Shown in pieces: positions 42,130 through 51,495 of a stretch of DNA of 64,000 nt (position 1 is the stretch's first letter; the number at the start of each line of letters is the position of its first letter). This stretch comes from Cytophaga aurantiaca DSM 3654 (GTDB lineage Bacteria; Bacteroidota; Bacteroidia; Cytophagales; Cytophagaceae), in NCBI RefSeq assembly GCF_000379725.1, contig NZ_KB903629.1:1-64000 (forward strand), given 5' to 3'. A program made the translations under genes and the position numbers. The notes under the pieces were generated by a model. That model saw only the letters and a program-made list of their open reading frames with translations, did not search any database and was not told the origin of the DNA.

Positions 42130-43173
42130 ATGCAGATTGAATTAGCAAACTTTGAAAAAATATACACCCATTTTGTAGGTAACAAATCGGATGAAGAAGG
42201 AATCAATATTTCTAAGACGCCTCTGCAATTAAACGACGAATCGTTAAAAGAATTGCTGTTGAATTATTTCACCAATCCGTTTAAAAATAAAGAGTACAAT
42301 CGTTTTCATCACGATGCGGATTTGAATTTAAATGAACTGTATACGTATTGTTCTGCTATTTTTTCAGACCCCGATTCGCTTTACATTCAAAGCATCAACA
42401 TCGCCAAACATTTGTACGAACAGTCTAAACATCCTATGATCAAAGGCGGTGAGTTGTATGTCGTACACTTTGATGATTGCGTGATCGATGGGGAGAGCAC
42501 GGATGCGATTGGTTTATTTAAATCAGAAACAAAAGAAACCTTCTTGAAAATATTTCCTCAGGGCGACGGCTACGAAGCGATCTCAGATAAAGGGATCGAT
42601 ATCCGTAAACTCGACAAAGGTTGTTTCATCATAAACAGTGAAAAAGAAAACGGTTACAAAGTTTGTGTGGTAGATCAAACAAACAAATCAAGCGATGCAC
42701 AATACTGGAAAGATGATTTTTTAAAGATTGTCAGTCGCGACGATAGTTTCCATTATACACAAAACTACATGAGCATGTGTAAGAGTTTTGTGACGGATAA
42801 AATGCCGGAAGATTTTGAAGTATCGAAAACAGATCAGATAGATCTGCTAAACCGTTCTGCAAATTATTTTAAAAAGAATGAAACGTTCGACATGCAAACG
42901 TTCACCGACGATGTGATCCAGGATAAAGGTCTGATCGATTCTTTTAAAAGCTACAAAACAAAATTTCAGGAGGAAAGTGATCTGGCGATCGTAGATGAAT
43001 TTGATATTTCTACTCCCGCTGTAAAAAAATATTCCAAGGTCTTTAAAAGTGTCTTAAAACTGGATCGTAATTTTCACATCTATATCCATGGCGACAAAGA
43101 TCTGATAGAGAAAGGAAGAGACGATGCAAGTGGAATGAATTTTTATAAGATCTATTATAAGGAAGAAAGCTAG
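42130..43173 (+). CDS. NdpA-like nucleoid-associated protein
   Basis: 347 residues. Matches the 37-kDa nucleoid-associated protein family (YejK/NdpA): 'ELANFEKIYTHFVGNKSDEE', 'HPMIKGGELYVVHFDDCVID', 'DAIGLFKSETKETFLKI', 'DKGCFIINSEKENGYKVCVVD', 'YWKDDFLKI'. Cytoplasmic, associates with DNA; cellular role poorly defined. Stand-alone; convergent with the lipoprotein gene at 43241. Confidence 0.88.
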   Translation: MQIELANFEKIYTHFVGNKSDEEGINISKTPLQLNDESLKELLLNYFTNPFKNKEYNRFHHDADLNLNELYTYCSAIFSDPDSLYIQSINIAKHLYEQSKHPMIKGGELYVVHFDDCVIDGESTDAIGLFKSETKETFLKIFPQGDGYEAISDKGIDIRKLDKGCFIINSEKENGYKVCVVDQTNKSSDAQYWKDDFLKIVSRDDSFHYTQNYMSMCKSFVTDKMPEDFEVSKTDQIDLLNRSANYFKKNETFDMQTFTDDVIQDKGLIDSFKSYKTKFQEESDLAIVDEFDISTPAVKKYSKVFKSVLKLDRNFHIYIHGDKDLIEKGRDDASGMNFYKIYYKEES

Positions 43174-43189
43174 GGGCTAAATTCCCGTT

Positions 43190-43226
43190 TCTATCCGTAG
43201 AGTTAGCGCAGCTCTCTAGGGATAGA
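43190..43226. terminator. Shared hairpin between convergent genes, related to the CTCCTTAGAG repeat
   Basis: TCTATCCGTAGAGTTAGCGC to AGCTCTCTAGGGATAGA: outer stem TCTATCC / GGATAGA and inner AGAG/CTCT. On the minus strand its centre AGAGCTGCGCTAACTCT resembles the AGAGCGCTGCGCTAACTCT core at 38512-38530. It can end transcription from both sides, though no long T run follows. Confidence 0.45.
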
Positions 43227-43240
43227 GGCGATTTGCATAA

Positions 43241-44323
43241 TTACTTTTTCTCCATCAACTCTGCATTCATTACCTTCATTGCAAAGTATGGATTCGGGCT
43301 ATCTTTCTTTTTAATAAAAATTACAAAGGGTTTATCAAAAATCATCTGTTTAGGAATTGGCTTTTCTACAGGAGTAGGTAAAACACATGTAGTATCACAT
43401 GTTATGGTTGCCTCACTCTCTATGATAGCGCCATATTCATCAAATATAAAGGCCGTTTGCTGATATGTTTTTACAATTGCATGCGGCGTTGAACCCGATG
43501 TAAACGATTGCCCTTCTAATGAAGGATAGTTTGTTCCAATATTAAATTTTATTGCAGGAATAATTAAATGATCTCCGTTTTGAAATCCATATCTCCATAA
43601 TTTTTCTTTTATATTTTTTTCTTTATCACCTTTTTTGATCCAGTTATTTGTACTAACTACTAAATCTGAAAATGTTCCTGAGATATTAATGCCTTTAGCC
43701 AAAATTATTTCACTACTTGTATCTGCAGGAAATAATTTTATAGCAAAATGATCATCATCCAGATAATATAGAATTTGAAAATAATCATGTAATTCATTAT
43801 CCGGATAATTCAAGCCAAAAGATCTTACCTTACTTCTATTAAAATCTAAAGGCTCATCTTGAGTATGAAATGGAAGCACAAAAGGAAGTGCTTTTTTGAA
43901 ATAGGCTGATACTTCAATTCCATCTATAAAACTCACTGTTGTTTCATATTCATCTTTATTTAATACGTTCTGAAATGTGTTGGATCGATTGATTAATTTA
44001 AAATCAAGCGAATTTTCAGGAGATATTTCAATAGGTGTTTTATAATAATTTTTGATCTCCTGCCATGCAAATAACATCGTAGGCGAATAAATACTATTCA
44101 ATGAGTCTGAAAGTTTGTTTTCAAGCGTAAGAATAAATTCTGTAGACTTTACTTTCTTTAAAGGAATCTCCTTAGGAAATTCCTGACTAATCGGATTTTT
44201 TTTAGGACCTAAACTATCTATTGCTATTAGTTCTGGCTCTGTATTAGTCTGTTCAATTTTATTTTCACATGCACTAAAAACCGCGATCAAAAGTAACCCA
44301 AGTACTGATGTATTTATTTTCAT
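43241..44323 (-). CDS. Hypothetical lipoprotein
   Basis: 360 residues. Signal MKINTSVLGLLLIAVFSAC with lipobox FSAC. No repeats or catalytic motif recognised; the middle is strand-rich ('DDDHFAIKLFPADTSSEIIL') and the end has a Pro-rich segment ('CDTTCVLPTPVEKPIPKQ'). Begins 13 bp after the hydrolase gene in the same direction, so perhaps co-transcribed. Confidence 0.68.
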   Translation of the reverse strand: MKINTSVLGLLLIAVFSACENKIEQTNTEPELIAIDSLGPKKNPISQEFPKEIPLKKVKSTEFILTLENKLSDSLNSIYSPTMLFAWQEIKNYYKTPIEISPENSLDFKLINRSNTFQNVLNKDEYETTVSFIDGIEVSAYFKKALPFVLPFHTQDEPLDFNRSKVRSFGLNYPDNELHDYFQILYYLDDDHFAIKLFPADTSSEIILAKGINISGTFSDLVVSTNNWIKKGDKEKNIKEKLWRYGFQNGDHLIIPAIKFNIGTNYPSLEGQSFTSGSTPHAIVKTYQQTAFIFDEYGAIIESEATITCDTTCVLPTPVEKPIPKQMIFDKPFVIFIKKKDSPNPYFAMKVMNAELMEKK

Positions 44324-44336
44324 AACACTATTACAA

Positions 44337-44930
44337 TTATATCCTCTTCAAAAATTCTTCAAACAAACCTTGCCCTTCTTCCCAATACTCAAGCTTTGCA
44401 GCAGTACCTATATGTTCGCGTTCGCCTACAGAAATAAAATCTGCACCTAATATATCTGCCCATTTTTTTAATTCAGCAGACGAAATATACGGATCGTTTT
44501 CACTCGCAATCATAACAGATGTAAAAGGTAATTCAATTCTGGGCATCGGAGAAAATCCAATACATTCTTTTGGAAAATCTGCACGCTCAACATCGGGCAT
44601 GGCAACTAAAAAAGCTCCAGAAACTCCTTGTAATGCATTTGCTTTTGCTGCATGCACAATAGTCGCACAACCCAGACTATGTCCGATCAACACAACAGGT
44701 TTACCTCCCGATTGTGCAATTGTTTCAATCAGTTGATCTACCCATATACTACGCACGGGATGATCCCAATCCTTCTGTTCTACCCGAATAATTTCCGGAT
44801 ACGCTTTTTCCCAATACGTTTGCCAATGACTTTCACCGGAACCGCCAAGGCCGGGCACATTGATGTAATTAAAACGATTATCCAGCATAGTGCAACTACT
44901 TTTCCCTTCAGTCAAATTTATACTTTTCAT
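44337..44930 (-). CDS. RBBP9/YdeN-type serine hydrolase
   Basis: 197 residues from the ATG at 44930 (MKSINLTEGK); a longer frame runs upstream to 45005 but reads unlike the family, and the ATG at 44888 (MLDNRFNYINVPGLGGSG) is also possible. Alpha/beta-hydrolase: oxyanion region 'VPGLGGSGESHWQTYW', nucleophile elbow 'GHSLGCA' (Ser), Asp in 'ASENDPYIS', His in 'EREHIGTAA'. These small hydrolases act on unknown esters in the cytoplasm. Followed 13 bp later by a lipoprotein gene. Confidence 0.85.
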   Translation of the reverse strand: MKSINLTEGKSSCTMLDNRFNYINVPGLGGSGESHWQTYWEKAYPEIIRVEQKDWDHPVRSIWVDQLIETIAQSGGKPVVLIGHSLGCATIVHAAKANALQGVSGAFLVAMPDVERADFPKECIGFSPMPRIELPFTSVMIASENDPYISSAELKKWADILGADFISVGEREHIGTAAKLEYWEEGQGLFEEFLKRI

Positions 44931-45175
44931 TGAATAGTTCTTATATACTATCCCAAAACATAAATTATAATGCCACATACAGAATGGAACGCATTTGATG
45001 TTCAAAATTAAAAAATAAGTCTAAATAGTTAGTATGCTTTCAATCAAGACACTTTGAGAGATTAATTTACCCGATTATTTTTTATTATGTAGTTATTGGC
45101 TCTCGTTTTACGATATTGCATACATACATTAAACTAGCTTCTTTATTCATTTTAATTTTATAACAAGTCTTTCAT

Positions 45176-46306
45176 ATGAATGAAGAAAGTTTAAGCCTTG
45201 CTAATAAAGCACTTGCATTCCAAATAGAAGAAAATCGAAAGCGGGCAACGGAATTAATCATCGCGAATAAAGAATTAATTTTTCAAAACGAAGAAAAAGA
45301 AAAACGTGCAGCTGAATTGGTCATCGCCAATAATGAACTTGCCTTTCAAAATACAGAAAAAGAAAAAAGAGCGGCTGAATTAATCATCGCAAATAAAGAA
45401 CTGATTTTTCAAAATGAAGAGAAAGAAAAACGCGCAGCTGAATTAGTAATCGCCAATAAGGAACTTGCCTTTCAAAATATCGAAAAAGAAAACAGGGCAG
45501 CCGAACTTATCATTGCAAATAAAGAACTGGTTTTTCAAAATGGAGAGAAAGAAAAACGCGCAGCTGAATTGATAGCTGCCAATAAAGAATTGGAATCCTT
45601 TACATTTATATCCAGTCATGATCTGCAGGAACCCTTACGAAAAATGCGCATTTTTAGTAGCCGTATTTTAGAAAGTGAGTATCAGAATTTATCCGAATCC
45701 GGAAGAAATTATTTTGAACGGATGCAAAAATCGGCCCTGCACATGCAAATGCTCATCAATGATTTGCTTGCTTATTCCAGAACAACTATTGCTGAAAGAA
45801 CTTTTGAACACGAAGATTTAAATAAAATTGTTGAAGAAGTTAAAGCAGTATATAAAGAGGAAATTGAATTAAAATCTGCTGTAATAGAATATAAAAATCT
45901 ATTAAAAGTTGATGTTATCCCCTTTCAATTCAAACAATTATTGCAGAATCTAATAGCCAATGCACTAAAATTTTCAAAACCAGATGTAGCTCCGCATATT
46001 GTAATTTCTTCTACTATTTTCATTCCGAATAAAAAAACGCATGCGAATTTAATCGAAGGGAAAAAATATTCTCACATTTCAGTAAGCGATAATGGTATTG
46101 GGTTTGAACCTCATTATAAAAATAGAATCTTTGAAATATTTCAACGATTGAATGATAAACATTTATATAAAGGTACTGGTATAGGACTTACCATTGTAAA
46201 AAAAATAGTCGAAAATCACGGGGGTGTTATTACGGCAACCAGTGAATTGAATAAAGGAGCAACATTTGACATTTACATACCTGTTCGAGATACAATAACT
46301 ACCTAA
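45176..46306 (+). CDS. Soluble histidine kinase with a tandem-repeat coiled-coil N-terminus
   Basis: 376 residues and no membrane segment or known sensor domain. Residues 24-128 are five 21-residue repeats of the type 'AAELVIANKELAFQNEEKEK', with partial units before and after, forming a long coiled coil. HisKA follows (~140-205) with the phospho-acceptor His148 in 'FISSHDLQEPLRKM', then the HATPase domain (~250-370; N box 'LLQNLIANALKFS', G1 'DNGIGFEP', G2 'GTGIGLTIVKKIVENHGG'). It probably phosphorylates a separately encoded response regulator; none is adjacent. The coiled coil may set dimer state or bind a membrane receptor. Confidence 0.9.
   Translation: MNEESLSLANKALAFQIEENRKRATELIIANKELIFQNEEKEKRAAELVIANNELAFQNTEKEKRAAELIIANKELIFQNEEKEKRAAELVIANKELAFQNIEKENRAAELIIANKELVFQNGEKEKRAAELIAANKELESFTFISSHDLQEPLRKMRIFSSRILESEYQNLSESGRNYFERMQKSALHMQMLINDLLAYSRTTIAERTFEHEDLNKIVEEVKAVYKEEIELKSAVIEYKNLLKVDVIPFQFKQLLQNLIANALKFSKPDVAPHIVISSTIFIPNKKTHANLIEGKKYSHISVSDNGIGFEPHYKNRIFEIFQRLNDKHLYKGTGIGLTIVKKIVENHGGVITATSELNKGATFDIYIPVRDTITT
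45245..45559 (+). repeat. Coding tandem repeat, 5 x 63 bp
   Basis: Five in-frame 63-bp units (21 codons). Odd and even units alternate (ELIIANKEL(I/V)FQN... versus ELVIAN(N/K)ELAFQN...), so the real period is 126 bp, pointing to duplication of a two-unit block. Confidence 0.85.
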
Positions 46307-46427
46307 TAGCTAAACTAATAAGCATAGTATATGTTATATTTTTCAATACTATGTTTTTGAGTATTCGTCAGAACTGAGTATCTTCATTCCACTTTACCCC
46401 AAAGATTTATTTAAGCCAGATTATCTG

Positions 46428-48110
46428 ATGAAGAAAAAACAAATTGTACAGGAGTCACCTATTACGAATAGTCATGTACACATTTCATACCCTATATCCA
46501 TTCTTATTGTAGTCGGAATATTTTTATACATTAAATCCTTAGGGTTTGGCTTAACGCAACTCGACGACAGTATTTTCATTAAAGATTTTAATGAGCTGTT
46601 TTCGGATATTAAAAATTTAGGCCATTTATTTTTCAGAGGTGTATTCTTTGAAAAAACCGATTCGTATTATCGTCCACTGTTGATGGTATCGTTCATGTTC
46701 AATAAACTTGTAACCGGAAATTTATACGGATACCACGTTACCAATTTATTTTTTCATTTAAGTTCCTGTGTATTGTTATACTTCTTCTTCCTTCAACTAA
46801 AACTGCGCAGTGATGTCAGTTTTTTGCTGACACTTTTATTTACGGTACATCCCGTATTGTCTCAAGCCGTTGTCTGGATCCCGGGACGAAATGATTCGAT
46901 GCTTACTACATTTGCGCTGGCAAGTTTTTTATGTTTGCTGAAATACGTTGAAACAAAAAAATGGTACCAGCTGCTGCTTCATTTTGTATTTCTATCCATG
47001 GCATTATTTACGAAAGAGTCGGGTATTATATTGCCGGCACTTGCTTTTGGTTATTTATTTCTCCTTACCAAAACTGAACTGAAAACATATCTTTTATTTA
47101 TCGCCGGCTGGATTGTGATCGGAGTTACGTGGTTGTATATGCGCAGCATTTCAATCGAACCATTGATCAAACCAACTGCTTCAGAATATAGTGAAGGCTT
47201 TATCAACAGATTACCATTGCTAATTCATTATTTAGGAAAATCTTTTTTACCATTCAATCTATCTGTATTCCCGATGCAGGCAGACACAACGATCTATCTG
47301 GGATTAGCAGCTATAGTACTTCTTGCTGTTGCGCTTTTTTTAAATAAAGAATCTGATAAAAAATTATTGTTGTTTGGTTTTGGATGGTTTGTATTGTTTT
47401 TACTTCCAGCTTTTTTTGTTCCGAAGGAAATCAATGAACAGGCCTTTGAACATCGCTTGTATCTTCCGATCATCGGCTTATTCATTGTATTAAGTCAAAC
47501 AATTCCTTATTCAGAAAAATATATCGTCAATCAAAAAATAACTTTCTGGATCACCATTTTAATTGCAGCCGTTTTTGTTTTGATCAATTACGGACATCAG
47601 CAAAAATTTAAAAATGAAATAACGTTTTGGGAAAATGCTGCGATCGACAGCCCATCGTCCAGCTATGCGCACAAATTATTAGGTGTAAAGTATTTCAATA
47701 AAAGCAAATTTGAAGAGTCGAGAGTAGAAATTCAGAAAGCTTTAGAGATAGACTCTACAGAGCGTTATGCAAGTTTATATTATGCAAAATATCTGCAGAC
47801 AAAAAATCCGAAAGATCCCAAAATAGAATATTACTTATTACGGGAAGAACAATACAATCCGGGATTTTTAGACAATCTGTTTGAATTGGCTAAAGTGAAT
47901 TTTGAAAAAGGAGATAAAGTACTTGCTCAGAAATACCTGGAAGAATGCGTTCGTGTGTCTCCTACTTTCATGATGGCAAAAAACAATCTGCTTATTTTGC
48001 TTATGGAAACCGGCCAAAAACAGGCGGCACTTGACAAGATTGCTCAATGGAAAAAAGACAAAACAGGTGTTCCGAAAGAAATGGAACAACAAATAAATAA
48101 AATGCCGTAA
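46428..48110 (+). CDS. TMTC/PMT-like membrane glycosyltransferase with TPR tail
   Basis: 560 residues. About ten hydrophobic helices over 20-390, with the GT-C style first loop 'LTQLDDSIFI' (acidic pair after TM1), 'SYYRPLLMVSFMFNKLVTG', 'HPVLSQAVVWIPGRNDSMLT' and 'ALFTKESGIILPAL', typical of the DUF1736/TMTC O-mannosyltransferase-like group. Residues ~400-560 are TPR-like helices ('HKLLGVKYFNKSKFEESRVE', 'VSPTFMMAKNNLLILLMETG'). Probably adds sugar from a lipid donor to exported proteins on the periplasmic side. Monocistronic. Confidence 0.82.
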   Translation: MKKKQIVQESPITNSHVHISYPISILIVVGIFLYIKSLGFGLTQLDDSIFIKDFNELFSDIKNLGHLFFRGVFFEKTDSYYRPLLMVSFMFNKLVTGNLYGYHVTNLFFHLSSCVLLYFFFLQLKLRSDVSFLLTLLFTVHPVLSQAVVWIPGRNDSMLTTFALASFLCLLKYVETKKWYQLLLHFVFLSMALFTKESGIILPALAFGYLFLLTKTELKTYLLFIAGWIVIGVTWLYMRSISIEPLIKPTASEYSEGFINRLPLLIHYLGKSFLPFNLSVFPMQADTTIYLGLAAIVLLAVALFLNKESDKKLLLFGFGWFVLFLLPAFFVPKEINEQAFEHRLYLPIIGLFIVLSQTIPYSEKYIVNQKITFWITILIAAVFVLINYGHQQKFKNEITFWENAAIDSPSSSYAHKLLGVKYFNKSKFEESRVEIQKALEIDSTERYASLYYAKYLQTKNPKDPKIEYYLLREEQYNPGFLDNLFELAKVNFEKGDKVLAQKYLEECVRVSPTFMMAKNNLLILLMETGQKQAALDKIAQWKKDKTGVPKEMEQQINKMP

Positions 48111-48181
48111 GAATTTTTGATGTATCCTGATAAATGCCATCATTATGAAGATCTGTATGGATATAATGAAAAACATTCTTG

Positions 48182-48230
48182 ACCCCATCGGGGGCATAAA
48201 TAATTTCAGAATAATTTATACAGATTGACT
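48182..48230. repeat. Possible decayed fragment of the ATATCTGTAG element
   Basis: ACCCCATCGGGGGCATAAAT followed by ATACAGATT keeps the outer hairpin (CCCCATCGGGG) and a damaged CTACAGATAT end. Weak similarity only. The rest of 48111-48305 shows no gene. Confidence 0.3.
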
Positions 48231-48305
48231 TCCATAATTTCATAAAGACTCTTTAAATAATAATAGTATTTATAAAGGTACATCTAAATATTTTTAACCA
48301 AGATC

Positions 48306-48860
48306 TTATAAGGAACGGATCACTTTACATGGATTTCCTGCAGCAAAAACATTTGCCGGAATATCTTTGATAACAATACTGCCTGCGCCAATAGTAGTAT
48401 TCTCGCCGATTGTAACTCCCTGGCAAACGATCACATTGCCTGCAAGCCATACATTATCTTTAATGGTAATCGGACTGGCAAGTTCCGGTCCTTTTATGCG
48501 TTCGGATGCAATGATTGGATGATAGGCTGCATACATACTCACATTCGGACCGATGAAAACATTGTTGCCCAATATAATTTCTGCACAATCCAATATCGTG
48601 CAATTGTAATTAATGAAAACATTATTGCCAAGTGTAATATGTTTGCCATAGTCGCAAAAAAATGGCGGCTGTATGTCAATATTTTCTCCCGTTGTACCAA
48701 GCAACGATTTTAAGATCAATCCGCGTTCCAATATCTGTTCATTTAAGGTTTGATTGTATTCCATGAACAAGGCTCTTGCTTTATTTCTCATACCGACTAA
48801 AACAGGATCATTCGCCATGTATAATTCTCCGGAAAGCATTTTTTGCAGCTCTGTTCTCAT
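48306..48860 (-). CDS. Maltose/galactoside O-acetyltransferase family protein
   Basis: 184 residues. N-terminal Maa-type cap ('EKMLSGELY' type: 'LQKMLSGELYMANDPVLVGM') and a left-handed beta-helix of hexapeptide repeats ('ITLGNNVFINYNCTILDCAE', 'IILGNNVFIGPNVSMYAAYH') with catalytic His in 'AYHPI', then 'NVWLAGNVIVCQGVTIGENT'. Transfers acetyl from acetyl-CoA to a sugar or sugar-like hydroxyl. Normal length for the family. The exact acceptor is unknown. Confidence 0.93.
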   Translation of the reverse strand: MRTELQKMLSGELYMANDPVLVGMRNKARALFMEYNQTLNEQILERGLILKSLLGTTGENIDIQPPFFCDYGKHITLGNNVFINYNCTILDCAEIILGNNVFIGPNVSMYAAYHPIIASERIKGPELASPITIKDNVWLAGNVIVCQGVTIGENTTIGAGSIVIKDIPANVFAAGNPCKVIRSL

Positions 48861-49049
48861 GATTTACTTTGTTGATATATTATACACCTTTCAACTATAA
48901 TATACGAATCGTACAATTGAAAAAACCTTTTTGATTCCTATTTACTAAAAATCCTATATGGCATATAGAATAAATTGTAAAATTTTATTTTAGTGATTGC
49001 TTACCACCAATAATTTTATATTATACTCATAATCAATTATTAAAAATAA

Positions 49050-49080
49050 AAAAAACAGTCCCGATAGCTATCGGGACCAT
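49050..49080 (-). terminator. Terminator of the sigma/anti-sigma/Spy-like operon
   Basis: Perfect 20-nt palindrome GTCCCGATAGCTATCGGGAC (49058-49077), followed on the minus strand by TGTTTTTTTT. It lies about 50 bp after the stop of the Spy-like gene. Confidence 0.85.
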
Positions 49081-49127
49081 TTACTTAAACTACAAACAAA
49101 TCTGTTGCATTGCTTTTAGAAACGTTG

Positions 49128-49754
49128 TCAAAATCTTTTCGGCGGAGTTGAGCAGCACGATTTCTGTCCATCTTTACCACCATGAACGTGTTCACATTGG
49201 TCGTCGTCTCCCCTACCTTTTCCGGCAAATCCGGGACCACGATGCCCCATAACATTCGCCAGTTTTTCTTTCAGAATTACTTTTTGCGAATCTGTGCAGA
49301 TGGTATACATTTTATTAAAATGATCAAAGGTTTCCTTTTGAATGGTCATTTCCAATGAACCTATTTTTTGAATCGTCGCGTCTATTTCAACATCGGTTTT
49401 TCCTAAACTTTGCACCATAGATTTTTTAAGCACCTGCATGCTGTCAAAATTCACTTTCAGTTTTTCGAAATGTTCTTTACGCAAAGCCTCAAAATTTTTC
49501 TGCTGCTCTTCATTTAAATTTAATTCTCTGGATAAGAAATCTTCTCCTTGTCCATGATGCCCGCGACCATGTTTGCCTTCCGGATATCCTTTGTCGTGGC
49601 CGTGTCCGCCCCGATGACACATTTCTCCTCTATGACATTCCATGTGTTTATCTCTTCCACACATAGAACACCAGATAGCGCCGATGGTTGCAATATTGAT
49701 CAATACCAATATAAGCACAGCCCACGCCCATTTATTTTTTAATAGCTCTTTCAT
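49128..49754 (-). CDS. Spy/CpxP-like periplasmic sensor or chaperone, His/Cys-rich
   Basis: 208 residues. Membrane helix at ~9-31, then a His/Cys-rich segment (33-66, 'CSMCGRDKHMECHRGEMCHR'), a helical LTXXQ-like domain (~70-165; 'LNLNEEQQKNFEALRKEHFE') as in Spy, CpxP and the metal sensor CnrX, and a second metal-ligand-rich tail ('CEHVHGGKDGQKSCC'). Third gene after the ECF sigma factor and a putative anti-sigma factor, an arrangement like cnrYXH. It may sense metal or envelope stress on the periplasmic side (inference). Confidence 0.78.
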   Translation of the reverse strand: MKELLKNKWAWAVLILVLINIATIGAIWCSMCGRDKHMECHRGEMCHRGGHGHDKGYPEGKHGRGHHGQGEDFLSRELNLNEEQQKNFEALRKEHFEKLKVNFDSMQVLKKSMVQSLGKTDVEIDATIQKIGSLEMTIQKETFDHFNKMYTICTDSQKVILKEKLANVMGHRGPGFAGKGRGDDDQCEHVHGGKDGQKSCCSTPPKRF

Positions 49755-49758
49755 AAAA

Positions 49759-50085
49759 TTATTTGTTTAAGGTATAATAAGATGCTGTTTCAACAAAACC
49801 ATATGCTTCTGCAAATTCAGTTTCTGAAGATATTTGTATTGTTGTATGTGAGTTCGCACTTACATCGTTTGATGTTGATTGGTTCAGCACATTCAAGGAA
49901 AGAATGTTGATGCATGTAAACGCCACCAAACATGCTGCAGCTGCGTATGCAAAAACAGTATAATCCTTTTTCTTTATAGGCTGCTGATTAAACCATTTAT
50001 CCAGTACACGTCCCTCAAAGCCTTCAGGCAAAGGCTCACGACGTTTATACTCAACACTGTTCAATAAATTATCTAATGGATCCAT
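49759..50085 (-). CDS. Putative small membrane anti-sigma factor
   Basis: 108 residues. Cytoplasmic N-terminus (~1-42, 'PLPEGFEGRVLDKWFNQQ'), one membrane helix (~44-66, 'VFAYAAAACLVAFTCINILS') and a short periplasmic tail. It overlaps the sigma-factor gene by 17 bp and is followed by the Spy-like gene 4 bp later, which is the usual place for an anti-sigma factor. No zinc-binding motif. Confidence 0.7.
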   Translation of the reverse strand: MDPLDNLLNSVEYKRREPLPEGFEGRVLDKWFNQQPIKKKDYTVFAYAAAACLVAFTCINILSLNVLNQSTSNDVSANSHTTIQISSETEFAEAYGFVETASYYTLNK

Positions 50086-50647
50086 AAGACAAAGTTGTTA
50101 AATATTCTCTTAATTGTTTTTTTGCTCTGCTCATTAAAGAGTCTACCGCCGAAGCGCTAATCTCCAACGTGGTGGCAATTTCTTTATAACTCATATCTTC
50201 AAATTGATACAATACAAATACTGTTTTTTGTCGTTCAGGCAATTTATCAATTGCGGAAAAAAGAATTTCTGCTTCTTCCTGTTGTTCCAATTGAATGCCC
50301 GGATGATTAACTTCAATTGCAACAATTTTCTCTTCCCCTTCTTCATTAAAGAAATTAGAAAAAACAGACAAACTTGCTTTTCGTTTTTTTGCACGAAGTG
50401 CATCCAGCGATTTATTAACGGTAATTCTATAGATCCAGGTTTTTAAACTGCACGAACCATCAAAGGATTCAATGCTCTGGAAGATCTTCATAAATACATC
50501 CTGTGCAACTTCTTCTGCTTCTTCTTTATTCTGAAGAATATTCAATGCAATGTTATATATGCGCGAAGCAAATACGCCAACGAATTCAGCATACGATTTT
50601 CGATCGCTGCTTTTTAATCCCGCAATATATTCTGCATCTATTTTCAA
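50069..50647 (-). CDS. ECF-type (RpoE-like) sigma factor
   Basis: 192 residues with region 2 ('YNIALNILQNKEEAEEVAQD', 'VFMKIFQSIESFDG', 'LKTWIYRITVNKSLDALR') and region 4 ('LPERQKTVFVLYQFEDMSYK', 'IATTLEISASAVDSLMSRAK'). Closer to classical RpoE/SigW-like ECFs than the other two sigma factors in the window. Operon: sigma, anti-sigma, Spy-like. The RND efflux operon upstream runs in the same direction and may be a target (inference). Confidence 0.93.
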   Translation of the reverse strand: MKIDAEYIAGLKSSDRKSYAEFVGVFASRIYNIALNILQNKEEAEEVAQDVFMKIFQSIESFDGSCSLKTWIYRITVNKSLDALRAKKRKASLSVFSNFFNEEGEEKIVAIEVNHPGIQLEQQEEAEILFSAIDKLPERQKTVFVLYQFEDMSYKEIATTLEISASAVDSLMSRAKKQLREYLTTLSYGSIR

Positions 50648-50662
50648 TTTCCTGATCTCTAT

Positions 50663-51277
50663 TTATGAGTTGTCTTTTTTACATATAATATAAAAGAACG
50701 GATGATTTTCATTAATCTCCAGTACCTCACAAAGTCCCATTTGACCAAATTCTTTCAGTATAGACTCATGATCGTAGAAATACATTTTTGCGCCTTCAAA
50801 TAATTCATAACGATCTTCTTCAATAAATTTGCCCTTCCCATAGGTAGGAGCAGTTTTTGATATTGCAGTGAAAATCATATATCCATTCTTCTTTAACTGA
50901 TTATAACAATCATGTATCAGTTTTTCTCTTTCGTTACTATCTAACAAATGAATCAACGCGTAACAAAAGATTCCATCATATTTGTACGGATCAAACGGCA
51001 TCTCTGTAACAGAACCATGATATATAGGAATCTTTGCGCCATACTGTCTTTCAGCCATACCTATAGCAGTCTTTGAAATTTCAATTCCTGTTACAGCTAT
51101 TCCATTATCTATAAATACTTTTGCATTCCTTCCATAACCAATTCCGGGAATAAGAATGTTTTTTACAGAATGTCTGACAAAAAAATCCATCGCAAGTATT
51201 GCGCAATTAGCAGGTTGAAAACCCCACATCTCCTTCTTCTCAATAAAATTCGCTTCCCAAAACTCTGTTGATACCAT
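50663..51277 (-). CDS. SAM-dependent class I methyltransferase
   Basis: 204 residues. 'SVKNILIPGIGYGRNAKVFI' is motif I, 'AVTGIEISKTAIGMAERQYG' holds the acidic residue for the SAM ribose, and 'YDGIFCYALIHLLDSNEREK' is motif IV/post-IV, near the TPMT/tellurite-resistance-like subgroup. The substrate is unknown. Ends 16 bp before the sigma-factor start, so the two may be transcribed together. Confidence 0.85.
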   Translation of the reverse strand: MVSTEFWEANFIEKKEMWGFQPANCAILAMDFFVRHSVKNILIPGIGYGRNAKVFIDNGIAVTGIEISKTAIGMAERQYGAKIPIYHGSVTEMPFDPYKYDGIFCYALIHLLDSNEREKLIHDCYNQLKKNGYMIFTAISKTAPTYGKGKFIEEDRYELFEGAKMYFYDHESILKEFGQMGLCEVLEINENHPFFYIICKKDNS

Positions 51278-51495
51278 TATCTTATTTTTTGAATCCTTTA
51301 ATTTGGTTCTAAATCTGGTTTATATCTATTAGACGTATAGAAATTCAAAAACCTTCGCTGAAAATTACCTTTTTTCGAAAATAATTTAAAAGTTAAATAT
51401 ACCCTGATAGATCCTATTTGTTTTTACTCTCACCAATCCACTCCTCAACTCGCTGTTGTGGTTGGGTTAAATAATATAAACCCCATTTACGAAAA

